DNA of 64,000 nucleotides from Chitinophaga ginsengisoli (GTDB taxonomy: Bacteria; Bacteroidota; Bacteroidia; Chitinophagales; Chitinophagaceae). A program made the translations under genes and the position numbers. The stretch is from NCBI RefSeq assembly GCF_003014595.1, contig NZ_PYGK01000005.1, forward strand, positions 310,001-374,000. Reading direction: 5' to 3'. Below the pieces are notes generated by a model. That model was not told the DNA's origin, ran no database searches, and saw nothing but the letters and a program-made list of their open reading frames with translations. Shown piece by piece: positions 7,611 through 16,071 of this stretch. Numbering within the stretch: the first letter of the stretch is position 1; every line of letters starts with the position of its first letter.

Positions 7611-9794
7611 TCAGGCAGGTACTCTGCGTGGTTTCTCTCTCTCCCAGAACCGATGTTGCGCAATAGCACTGATGAATGTCTTCGACAGTGCAGCCGTATC
7701 CTCACCCACTATAACACCTTCCATCAATGCTGATTCTTCCGAAAGATCCTCAGGTAATTTTTTAAAGAAATAGGTAGCTTCCAGTACCTGCAATGCGCCT
7801 GTATGTGCAGCAATGGCCTTACAATGCCTGTACGCCTCATTCAGGAAATGTACCGCATCTGCATCTGCTTCCAGTGTTGCTACACTGCTCACGCCTGCTG
7901 CAACGTATACAGCATCATATAAGACTGAAGCGGCGGTCAGGAAACTTCTGACTACGGGTATTGATGTATTATCTGCTGCAAGGATGCTTCCCAGATGTGG
8001 TGCTACTACTTCTGTAATAGCGCCTGCTGCTTCCAGTGCATTTTTAACCGTTGTTAATGACGCCGCATCCACGCCATCAGCTGCCAGCAATGCTATTTTC
8101 CGGGTATGGATGCTGTTTTTTACCGTATTGGCCATACTCAGTGCTGCGGAGATATCCGGAACGGGTGCTTTAGGTGGAAATGGTTCATATCTTTCAGGGT
8201 CAGCATCCGCAGGTACTGAGTGATTAATGGGCTTTTCCGGCATTTCCGGCACCTCCAGTCCCAGGCCATGCGCCACCTGTGTGGCCAGGTCTTTATCTAC
8301 CTGTGTCAGAATGCCCACCATGCGTTGTCTGACAGCTACCGTTTCCACTTTGCCCAGTTCAAAGCGGAACGCGTCAATGAGATGTTGTTTTTCCGGGTCT
8401 GACTGACTGTTATAAAAAAGGGTAGCCTGACTGAAATGATCGAAGAAGCTACGGCTTCTTTCCCTGATCTTAACAGCACTGATCTTTTCTGTATAAGAAG
8501 TGAATCCGCCTTCTGCCGCTTTCGCCTGTGCCGGGTCTCCTCCACCAAGGGAATTAGGACTATAGCTGCTCCTGCCCCTGTTAATGGTCTGCCGCATGTA
8601 TCCATCCCGCTGGTTATTGTGTACAGGGTTGATAGGACGATTGATGGGAATCTCCTGGAAATTGGGCCCTCCCAACCGTATCAGTTGTGTATCGGTATAG
8701 GAGAAGAGCCGACCCTGTAACAGGGGATCGTTGGTGAAATCTATGCCTGGTACGACATGTCCGATATGGAATGCCGCCTGTTCTGTCTCTGCAAAGAAAT
8801 TATCAGGATTGCGGTTCAGCGTCATTTTACCGATGCGCTGTACCGGGACCAGCTCTTCCGGGATGATCTTGGTAGCGTCGAGCAGATCGAAATCAAACTT
8901 GTGTTCATCTGCTTCAGGCACGATCTGCACACCTAATTCCCATTCAGGAAAGTTACCGCTTTCGATAGCCTCCCAGAGGTCGCGACGATGGAAGTCAGGG
9001 TCCTTACCGGAGATCTTCTGTGCTTCATCCCAGGCTACCGAATGTACGCCAAGCAAAGGTTTCCAGTGGAACTTCACAAAATGGCTTTCGTTGGCCGCAT
9101 TCACCAACCGGAAGGTGTGCACACCAAATCCTTCCATCATGCGGAAGCTGCGCGGAATGGCACGGTCGCTCATCAGCCACATCACCATGTGGGTGGATTC
9201 CGGCATGAGTGAGATGAAATCCCAGAAAGTGTCATGCGCAGATGCTGCCTGTGGTATTTCATTATGTGGCTCCGGTTTTACGGCATGTACCAGGTCCGGA
9301 AATTTCAAAGCGTCCTGTATAAAGAATACCGGCATGTTATTACCTACCAGGTCGAAGATGCCTTCATCTGTATAGAACTTCGTTGCAAATCCCCTTACAT
9401 CGCGGGCCAGGTCTGTAGATCCCCTGGAACCTGCCACAGTAGAGAATCTCACAAATACCGGCGTCTCCCGCGAAGGGTCTGTAAGGAAGCCGGCTTTCGT
9501 ATATTTTTCCATGGATTCATATACCCTGAATACACCATGTGCACCGGACCCACGTGCATGGACGACCCGCTCCGGAATACGCTCATGATCAAAGTGGGTA
9601 ATCTTTTCCCGGAAGATAAAATCCTCCATCAGTGTAGGACCACGATCGCCAGCCTTCAGTGAATTATGATCATCATTGATCTTTACGCCGGTATTGGTCG
9701 TAATGATCTCACCTGTGCTGTCTTCTATGTCGGGGGATAGGTTTTCAATTTTTTTATTCTCGTCAAGAGCTTTGATAGTCTTTTTCCCGGGCAT
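7611..9794 (-). CDS. katE: Large-subunit (clade 2) haem catalase
   Basis: 727-residue hydroperoxidase II-type catalase converting hydrogen peroxide to water and oxygen. The distal histidine lies in the RVVHARGSGAHG motif (about 80), the NADPH/haem core follows with FVRFSTVAGSRGSTD and RDVRGFATKFYT, and the proximal haem tyrosine is in RLFSYTDTQLIRLG (about 365). The extra C-terminal 150-200 residues (from about 570, KIALLAADGVDAASL) are the flavodoxin/DJ-1-like domain that separates large catalases from the roughly 500-residue small ones. It sits 37 nt after a ferritin-like YciE/YciF gene on the same strand, giving a peroxide/iron stress pair. A hairpin lies just beyond the stop. Confidence 0.95.
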   Translation of the reverse strand: MPGKKTIKALDENKKIENLSPDIEDSTGEIITTNTGVKINDDHNSLKAGDRGPTLMEDFIFREKITHFDHERIPERVVHARGSGAHGVFRVYESMEKYTKAGFLTDPSRETPVFVRFSTVAGSRGSTDLARDVRGFATKFYTDEGIFDLVGNNMPVFFIQDALKFPDLVHAVKPEPHNEIPQAASAHDTFWDFISLMPESTHMVMWLMSDRAIPRSFRMMEGFGVHTFRLVNAANESHFVKFHWKPLLGVHSVAWDEAQKISGKDPDFHRRDLWEAIESGNFPEWELGVQIVPEADEHKFDFDLLDATKIIPEELVPVQRIGKMTLNRNPDNFFAETEQAAFHIGHVVPGIDFTNDPLLQGRLFSYTDTQLIRLGGPNFQEIPINRPINPVHNNQRDGYMRQTINRGRSSYSPNSLGGGDPAQAKAAEGGFTSYTEKISAVKIRERSRSFFDHFSQATLFYNSQSDPEKQHLIDAFRFELGKVETVAVRQRMVGILTQVDKDLATQVAHGLGLEVPEMPEKPINHSVPADADPERYEPFPPKAPVPDISAALSMANTVKNSIHTRKIALLAADGVDAASLTTVKNALEAAGAITEVVAPHLGSILAADNTSIPVVRSFLTAASVLYDAVYVAAGVSSVATLEADADAVHFLNEAYRHCKAIAAHTGALQVLEATYFFKKLPEDLSEESALMEGVIVGEDTAALSKTFISAIAQHRFWEREKPRRVPA

Positions 9795-9831
9795 TGTTTT
9801 GAGTTTTTTATGGTTATCAGATGAGGAAGGC

Positions 9832-10392
9832 TTATTCTGCTGCCGCTTCGTAGTTGATGTTATTTTCCGCTATTTGTGTCAGCAGTGCATCTGTCTCTTT
9901 TTCTTCTGCCAGTGTGGCTTCGAGCAGGGAGGCTACTTCCGTAAGGCCAAGTGTGTTGGCCAGCTGTGCGAGTCCGCCATAAGTGGCGATCTCATAATGT
10001 TCTACTTTCTGTGCCGCGAGGATCAGTCCTACATCCCTGGTAGCAGTTCCTGCTTCCGTATCGGAAATAATGGATTCACCTTCCAGCACAATGCCCTCAA
10101 TTGCATCGCATTTTTTACCTCTTGCAGGTTTACCCAGGAGGTCAAATACCTGCTCAAGGCGGTTAATATGTCCCAGTGTAGCTTGCAGGTGCTCTTCAAA
10201 TGCTATCTGCAACTCGGGTGTCGTAGCAGATTTTTTCATTTTGGGAAGGGCCTTGGCAATATGATTTTCAGCCCAATAAATATCTTTGATCTCTTCACAG
10301 AAAAATTCCTGTAGGCGGGAGTCTGTCGTAGCGGTTGATGCTGTTTCAGCAGACCGGACCGCTTTCCGACTGATGGATGAGTTTTTAGCCAT
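9832..10392 (-). CDS. YciE/YciF ferroxidase-like protein (DUF892)
   Basis: 186 residues from the ATG at 10392; a GTG further upstream (10425) opens the frame but is less likely. The body (LQEFFCEEIKDIYWAENHIAKALPKM... AFEEHLQATLGHINRLEQVFDLLG... HYEIATYGGLAQLANTLG) is the DUF892 four-helix ferritin-like fold with Glu/His pairs expected to bind a di-iron site. The N-terminal 20 residues are Ser/Thr/Ala-rich and probably disordered. First gene of a likely operon with katE. Family members are general-stress proteins; the biochemical role is not settled. Confidence 0.88.
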   Translation of the reverse strand: MAKNSSISRKAVRSAETASTATTDSRLQEFFCEEIKDIYWAENHIAKALPKMKKSATTPELQIAFEEHLQATLGHINRLEQVFDLLGKPARGKKCDAIEGIVLEGESIISDTEAGTATRDVGLILAAQKVEHYEIATYGGLAQLANTLGLTEVASLLEATLAEEKETDALLTQIAENNINYEAAAE

Positions 10393-10533
10393 AAGTAAAT
10401 ACTTTTCATATTGTCTTGCCAACACCGTACCGTGGCTGGTACGTACAGGAATAGCCCGGCTGAAATGATAAGCCTGTAGCAGATTTTGCCCAGTATGTGC
10501 AGGATTAACAATAGTGAAATGACTTTCTGGAAA

Positions 10534-10561
10534 ACTCTTCAGTTATTTAAGGCTAAATTTG
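10534..10561 (+). promoter_or_regulatory. Bacteroidota-type promoter for the HisKA_2 kinase
   Basis: A TAAATTTG core (10554-10561) fits TAnnTTTG exactly, with TTTC 16 bp upstream as a weak -33 element. It is 26 nt before the kinase ATG. Confidence 0.6.
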
Positions 10562-10587
10562 CATCTGGCTTACAACAGTGAACGGGT

Positions 10588-12834
10588 ATGAGTAACTATA
10601 TTTTTATTGCCAGCTTTATTGGATTCCTTTTAACCACAACAGGTGTTGGATGTAACCGGCAAAATAATGATCGCCGGGCTGCAGTTTCGGATACAGCGAG
10701 GATCAGTACACTGATGCAACATGCAGAACGTTGTCTGAACAAGCCGGGGTCTTTTCCTCCGGATATGGACAGCGCTATGAATATGGCTGCTGAAATAGAA
10801 CGGATAAGCACGCAGCAGCAATATAAACGCGGTCTTGGCTTAAGCAGATTATTACGCGCCAAAACGTTCAGGGAAATGGGACAAGGGGTGCAGGCCAGAA
10901 CACCGGCTGCTCAGGCAGTGGAAATACTTGGTCAGGCGGGTACCGCCAGGGAGAAAGCCCAGGCATTGATCGAGCTGGGAGGCACCTACAGTAACGACGG
11001 GAACGATATGTCCCGTAAAATAGCACTCTATGAGCAGGGGATGCAGATCTATGCGGGCCTGGGGGAAAAGCTGTCAGAAGCACAGCTGAGAGAATTTATA
11101 GGAGATCTGTACCAGTTGAAGCAGGACTATCCCAATGCACTCACCCATCTGAAAAAAGCAGTGGCCCTCTACCAGGAAGTTGGCTATAAACGCCTGCAGG
11201 GCGTCTATGGACTTATCGGGTATGTTTATGTGCGGACAGATAATTTCGGAGAGTCACTTCGTTATAATACGCTGGCGGTAAAAATTGGTGAGGAGTTGAA
11301 AGATAGCGGATCATTAATGGCCACCATTTACAACAGGCTTGGCGATTGTTATTGGTCTATTGAAAACAATCAGCAGGCAATGGCCTGCTACAAAAAAGCA
11401 TTGCCGATCGCTTATGCCAATAAAGATTCATTTGCCGTACAGAATATACAGTCTAGCATTGCCCGTGTACTGGCAAGAACAAAAGCCTATGGCGAAGCGC
11501 TGAAAGCAATCAACGCCGGAATAGCCATTTCTCCGGAACTGGATGTATACGATGAAAGCGCCTTTGATATATTGCGGCTGCATATTTATATCGCATTAAA
11601 CGATCTGCCACAAGGTGAAATATATTTTCGCAAACTAAGAAAGGTGTATGACCAGGAAGACTTTGATGAAAATATGAGGCAGGCCTTACGGTTTTCCATG
11701 GCCTCTTACCTGGTGAATGCCGGCCGTTTCAGAGAGGGACAACAATACCTGGATGCCCTGTTCCGGCTGCAGGACCGCTATCCTGTGATAAAGTCCAAAC
11801 GCGCTACTGCGGAGTATCTCTATTATCAGATAGATTCAGCTGCAGGTAAGCTGGGAACAGCAATGGCGCATTTCAGGAACTTTAAATCTATATCTGATTC
11901 TCTCCGGAATATGGTGCAGTCCCGGCAACTGGCAGAGCTACAGTTCCAGTTTGAAACAGAAAAGAAGGACAATGACATTAAACTGCTGGTACAGAAAAGT
12001 AAGGCACAGGAAGCCTCCCTGCAAAAAGAAAAGATCATCAGGAATGCGATTATCGCCAGCGTGGCCCTGCTGATCATTTTTCTCGGACTTGTCTACAGCC
12101 GGTACAGAAATAAAAAGGTGATGAACATCAGGTTGGAAACCCAGCAGCATGAGATCAACAGGCAGAATGAAGACCTCAGGAAACTGGTAGATGATAAGGA
12201 GTGGCTGTTAAAGGAGATTCATCATCGTGTGAAAAACAACCTACAGGTTATTATCAGTCTGCTGAATACACAATCCAGGTACCTTAACAATAAAGATGCA
12301 CTTGATGCTATCAGGAATAGTCAGCAACGTATGTATTCCATGTCCCTTATACATCAGCGGCTTTATCAGACGGATAATCCCGGTACGATCGATATGCGCT
12401 GGTATATCCCGGAACTGATCGGTTATATAAAGGATAGTCATGAAGAGGGGAATAATATCAGATTTATTGTTGATTGCGGGCATATAGCACTTGAAGTTGT
12501 ACAGGCAGTGCCCTTGGGACTTATTCTCAATGAGGCGATCAGCAATGCGTTGAAATATGCATTTCCTGATGGAAGAAAGGGTACGATCACTGTATGTCTG
12601 GAAATGGAAGATGATAAAAATTGCCGGCTCTCTGTCAGCGATGATGGGATAGGTATAACAGATCTCAATGATGCGCTTGAAGGCAGTTCACTGGGGATGC
12701 GTCTCATGCAGGGATTAAGTGAGCAATTGGATGGTTCGTTCACGCTCCTGAATAATCATCCGGGAGTATTTATTGGCGTGGCTTTCCCATACCATGAATT
12801 TACGCCGGAGAACAGAAAATATATATTGAACTGA
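10588..12834 (+). CDS. TPR sensor histidine kinase, HisKA_2 type
   Basis: 748-residue sensor. The N-terminal hydrophobic segment ends in TGVGC (C22), which would fit a lipoprotein or uncleaved anchor; then a long TPR-rich region (about 60-440), a transmembrane helix (about 482-505), a coiled linker, and a HisKA_2 domain with the pair H545-H546 in EIHHRVKNNLQ, followed by an HATPase with DDGIGI and GSSLGMRL boxes. Kinases of this class are common in Bacteroidota. Its TGA overlaps the ATG of the next gene by one nucleotide, so translation of the partner regulator is probably coupled. A clear TAnnTTTG promoter lies upstream. Confidence 0.9.
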   Translation: MSNYIFIASFIGFLLTTTGVGCNRQNNDRRAAVSDTARISTLMQHAERCLNKPGSFPPDMDSAMNMAAEIERISTQQQYKRGLGLSRLLRAKTFREMGQGVQARTPAAQAVEILGQAGTAREKAQALIELGGTYSNDGNDMSRKIALYEQGMQIYAGLGEKLSEAQLREFIGDLYQLKQDYPNALTHLKKAVALYQEVGYKRLQGVYGLIGYVYVRTDNFGESLRYNTLAVKIGEELKDSGSLMATIYNRLGDCYWSIENNQQAMACYKKALPIAYANKDSFAVQNIQSSIARVLARTKAYGEALKAINAGIAISPELDVYDESAFDILRLHIYIALNDLPQGEIYFRKLRKVYDQEDFDENMRQALRFSMASYLVNAGRFREGQQYLDALFRLQDRYPVIKSKRATAEYLYYQIDSAAGKLGTAMAHFRNFKSISDSLRNMVQSRQLAELQFQFETEKKDNDIKLLVQKSKAQEASLQKEKIIRNAIIASVALLIIFLGLVYSRYRNKKVMNIRLETQQHEINRQNEDLRKLVDDKEWLLKEIHHRVKNNLQVIISLLNTQSRYLNNKDALDAIRNSQQRMYSMSLIHQRLYQTDNPGTIDMRWYIPELIGYIKDSHEEGNNIRFIVDCGHIALEVVQAVPLGLILNEAISNALKYAFPDGRKGTITVCLEMEDDKNCRLSVSDDGIGITDLNDALEGSSLGMRLMQGLSEQLDGSFTLLNNHPGVFIGVAFPYHEFTPENRKYILN

Positions 12835-14198
12835 TGGCGAATAAAGGAAAAATACTCGTCGTAGAAGATGAATTCATTGTAGCCGATGATCTGCAGCAGA
12901 TGTTGAAGAAGGCTGGATATGAGGTTTGCGGCATTGCATCGTCTGTTCAGAAAGCACGGAAACTGATACAACAGCATCAGCCGGATTGGGTGCTGATAGA
13001 TATTATATTGAAGGGCGACTATTCAGGGATCGATCTGGGGAATGAATTGATGCAACAGCATATCCCTTTTCTGTATATCTCTGCGAATACCAACCAGCGG
13101 ACGCTGGAAGCGGCTAAACTTACCCGTCCACATGGCTTCCTGGTAAAGCCCTTCCGGGAAAAGGACCTGTTTATTATGCTTGATATTGCCAGGTACAAAT
13201 TACAGACGGAAACCAATCGGGACGAAGATAGAAAGTTCCGGAAAACAGTTGATGTCAGTCCGCATTTAAACGATACCGGATCTCACACGGCGGAAATACT
13301 TGAAAAGATAAGGATCGTTGCACCGGCAGATACTTCCGTATTAATCACAGGAGAAAGTGGTACGGGCAAGGAACTGGTAGCAAAAGCCATTCACAGATTA
13401 TCGCTTCGGAGTGAGCTGCCTATGGTGGTGGTGAATTGTGCCGCGCTACCTGTTGCGCTGATCGAGACCGAACTGTTTGGACATGAGAAAGGCGCCTTTA
13501 CCGGCGCTGGTCAGAGAAGGGTAGGGAAGTTTGAACAGGCACACCAGGGTACGATCTTCCTGGATGAAGTAGGAGAGCTGTCGCCGGATGCACAGGTCAA
13601 ACTGTTGAGAGTACTCCAGGAGAAAGAAGTCGTTCGTATAGGAGGCGATGTCCCGGTTAAAATAGATGTGCGTGTTATTGCGGCCACGAACAGGCAATTG
13701 GAAAAGGAAGTAGCTGAAGGACGCTTTAGGCTGGACCTGTATTACAGGCTCAATGTGTTTCCGATCGAGCTGGTTCCTTTACGTGATCGAAAGCGGGATA
13801 TACCCTTACTGGCAGATTATTTTCTGAAGAAATATTCGGAGAAGAACAGGGCAGGCGTTGAAAAGATAACAGAGAATGCCATGCGGCAGCTGATATCATA
13901 TGACTGGCCTGGAAATATCAGGGAATTAGAACACCTGATAGAGCGTCATGTGCTCCTGGCTACAGGCAAAGACATCCCGGCGTTCGATCTGTCTTCATCT
14001 GCTACTGCTCCCGGTGTTGAACAAACAGGCAGACTTAAAACAATGGATGAAATGGAGCGTGATCATATTCTTAGTGCCCTGCAGGCCAGCAAAGGCAAAG
14101 TATCTGGTGCCGGTGGTGCCGCAGAGTTATTAGGGCTTCCCGCACAGACACTCTATTCCAAAATGAAAAGACTGGGAATAAAACAGGTATTCAAATAG
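12834..14198 (+). CDS. Sigma-54-dependent response regulator (receiver-AAA-Fis)
   Basis: 454-residue activator. Receiver domain (1-120) with phospho-acceptor D56 in VLIDIILKG; central AAA+ ATPase with Walker A GESGTGKE, the sigma-54-contacting loop GAFTGA, and Walker B-type FLDEVGEL; C-terminal Fis-type helix-turn-helix (GGAAELLGLPAQTLYSKMKRLGI). The intact GAFTGA loop means it should open RpoN promoters. Partner of the TPR kinase with which it overlaps by one nucleotide. Its 3' end overlaps the convergent second sigma-54 activator by 8 nt. Targets unknown; no -24/-12 promoter was recognised in the window. Confidence 0.93.
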   Translation: MANKGKILVVEDEFIVADDLQQMLKKAGYEVCGIASSVQKARKLIQQHQPDWVLIDIILKGDYSGIDLGNELMQQHIPFLYISANTNQRTLEAAKLTRPHGFLVKPFREKDLFIMLDIARYKLQTETNRDEDRKFRKTVDVSPHLNDTGSHTAEILEKIRIVAPADTSVLITGESGTGKELVAKAIHRLSLRSELPMVVVNCAALPVALIETELFGHEKGAFTGAGQRRVGKFEQAHQGTIFLDEVGELSPDAQVKLLRVLQEKEVVRIGGDVPVKIDVRVIAATNRQLEKEVAEGRFRLDLYYRLNVFPIELVPLRDRKRDIPLLADYFLKKYSEKNRAGVEKITENAMRQLISYDWPGNIRELEHLIERHVLLATGKDIPAFDLSSSATAPGVEQTGRLKTMDEMERDHILSALQASKGKVSGAGGAAELLGLPAQTLYSKMKRLGIKQVFK

Positions 14199-15870
14199 CA
14201 TCTGCCTGTCTGAGGGTGCTGCGAATGTTAAAATGCTCTTTTCTGATACCTAATTTCTGCATCCTGGAATTGAGGGTGGTAGATGGTAGCTGTAACTTCG
14301 CGGCGGCGCCATTAGGGCCTGCAATTCTTCCATTACAAAGCCTGACTACTTTAAGGATATAGTCCCTTTCCATGGTTGCCAGGGGAACTATGCTGAATAA
14401 TCTTTCTTCTTCAGAAGAGGATGCTTCGTAATGTGCACAGGGAAGATCTATCTGCAGGACCTCTTTTTTACTAAGCAGTATGGAGCGTTCCAGCAGGTGT
14501 TCCAGTTCCCTGATATTTCCGGGCCAGTCATGATACATCAGGCTTTCCATTACCTTGTCTGTTATGATAGGCGCTTTTTTGCCGTATATGCTCGCATAAT
14601 GGTTGACGAAATGTGTGACCAGGACGGGAATGTCTTCCTTCCGCTTGCGCAGCGGAGGTATTGATAGCGGCACTACATTCAGCCGGTAGTACAGGTCTTG
14701 CCGGAAATTACCAGCTTTCACTTCTGCTGCAAGATTACGGTTAGTAGCGGCAATAATGCGCACATTCAATTTGATGACGCCTTTTCCCCCTAAACGTTCT
14801 ATTTCTTTCTCCTGCAATACCCTTAATAGTTTTGCCTGGAACTCCAGTGGTATTTCTCCTATTTCATCGAGGAACAGGGTTGTATCGTTCGCCTGTTCAA
14901 ACTTGCCGATCCTTCGCTGTAAGGCCCCTGTAAATGCGCCTTTCTCGTGACCAAACAGTTCGCTTTCGAAGAGGTCAGGAGGTAATGCAGCACAGTTCAC
15001 TTTTATCATCCTGTGATGCCCGCGGGGAGATGCAGCATGTATCGCATTCGCGATCACCTCTTTACCGGTACCTGTTTCACCCTGTAATAATACGGTCGAA
15101 TCTGATGGTGCGACCCGCTCTATAACAGCAAATATGTTTTGTATACCAGGAGAGTTGCCTATGACGGCTTTGATACCATTATCCTGTTTGGTATTGCCCT
15201 GGAACCCGGGAACATCTCCGTCTGTCTGCTCCTGGTACTTTCTTATTTCCCGGAGTTGCCGCTCCATGGTCTCATTGAGCAGGATATTGCGAAATCCTGT
15301 ACCCAGTATATCTGCTATACATTTAAACAACCCGAACTTATCTGCCTGGAAAGCGCCTTTCTTTTCTCCGTAGAGATATAACACGCCTACAGGCATACCT
15401 CCTCCTGATATTTTTACCAGCAACATTTCACTGATACCGGCATTGAACCAGCGGTAAACATACCTGGGAACGGTATTGGCCTTTATGGCGGTCTGTAGGT
15501 CTATAAGCACCGGCTCTTCCGACGCAAGAGCCTTGTCAAAAATACCGTCATTGACAGGATGACCGGATACGATGATGGGTGTTTCATCCCGGTAAGGAAT
15601 ACTGTTTTCCGCTGTATATAGGAATGGAGAATGTGTAACGCCGTCTTCATTGATCAGGCAAAGGGTATAATATCTTCCTCCGAAAAGCCCGGGTAATTGG
15701 TCGGTGATGACTGTCTGGAGGTCCTGTCTGTTCTTTGCTCCGGCGATGATGCTACTCAATTTCAGCAGGACGGCCTGTTCTCTTCGCTGTTGTTCGAGGC
15801 TTTTAATAAGGAAATGGCTGTCAGGTGTATCATACCCGCGCTGTTGTCTGGAAGTATATGCTTTTTCCAT
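14191..15870 (-). CDS. Sigma-54 activator with N-terminal GAF domain
   Basis: 559-residue regulator resembling FhlA/NorR-like proteins in layout: GAF sensory domain (about 30-190), short linker, AAA+ domain with Walker A GETGTGKE, GAFTGA loop and FLDEIGEI, and a C-terminal Fis helix-turn-helix (GGAAKLQLPSTTLNSRMQKLGI-like). No receiver, so it should respond to a small ligand or redox signal rather than phosphorylation. Convergent with and overlapping the other sigma-54 activator by 8 nt; the AAA regions of the two are alike (for example both carry FGHEKGAFTGA and RIGKFEQA/RVGKFEQA). A TAnnTTTG core lies 23 nt upstream of the ATG and a palindrome further up. Confidence 0.92.
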   Translation of the reverse strand: MEKAYTSRQQRGYDTPDSHFLIKSLEQQRREQAVLLKLSSIIAGAKNRQDLQTVITDQLPGLFGGRYYTLCLINEDGVTHSPFLYTAENSIPYRDETPIIVSGHPVNDGIFDKALASEEPVLIDLQTAIKANTVPRYVYRWFNAGISEMLLVKISGGGMPVGVLYLYGEKKGAFQADKFGLFKCIADILGTGFRNILLNETMERQLREIRKYQEQTDGDVPGFQGNTKQDNGIKAVIGNSPGIQNIFAVIERVAPSDSTVLLQGETGTGKEVIANAIHAASPRGHHRMIKVNCAALPPDLFESELFGHEKGAFTGALQRRIGKFEQANDTTLFLDEIGEIPLEFQAKLLRVLQEKEIERLGGKGVIKLNVRIIAATNRNLAAEVKAGNFRQDLYYRLNVVPLSIPPLRKRKEDIPVLVTHFVNHYASIYGKKAPIITDKVMESLMYHDWPGNIRELEHLLERSILLSKKEVLQIDLPCAHYEASSSEEERLFSIVPLATMERDYILKVVRLCNGRIAGPNGAAAKLQLPSTTLNSRMQKLGIRKEHFNIRSTLRQADAI

Positions 15871-15892
15871 ACTTGTTCACTATGTTCCGGAA

Positions 15893-15900
15893 CAAACATA
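15893..15900 (-). promoter_or_regulatory. Bacteroidota -7 element for the GAF sigma-54 activator
   Basis: CAAACATA on the plus strand reads TATGTTTG on the minus strand, an exact TAnnTTTG core 23 nt before the start codon. The -33 element is poor. Confidence 0.6.
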
Positions 15901-15963
15901 GTCACAATAAAAGCGCTTCTATAGAAATGTTACGTTTCGCCGCAATTTTAGGTTCCTGCATAA

Positions 15964-15983
15964 ATTCACGAAATATCGTGAAT
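15964..15983. promoter_or_regulatory. Palindromic candidate operator
   Basis: ATTCACGA-AATA-TCGTGAAT: 8-bp perfect arms with a 4-nt centre, 94 bp upstream of the GAF sigma-54 activator. No T-run follows, so an operator is more likely than a terminator. Which protein binds is unknown. Confidence 0.45.
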
Positions 15984-16018
15984 GAGAGTGTATGATCGTT
16001 CACTCGCATACCTGCATA

Positions 16019-16052
16019 CACAAACGGAGGGACAATTGCCCCTCCGTTTGTG
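16019..16052 (-). terminator. Terminator hairpin after the SGNH esterase
   Basis: Perfect 13-bp stem (CACAAACGGAGGG / CCCTCCGTTTGTG) with an 8-nt loop, 20 bp past the esterase stop on the minus strand. Confidence 0.75.
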
Positions 16053-16071
16053 TATTATACAACATGATACA

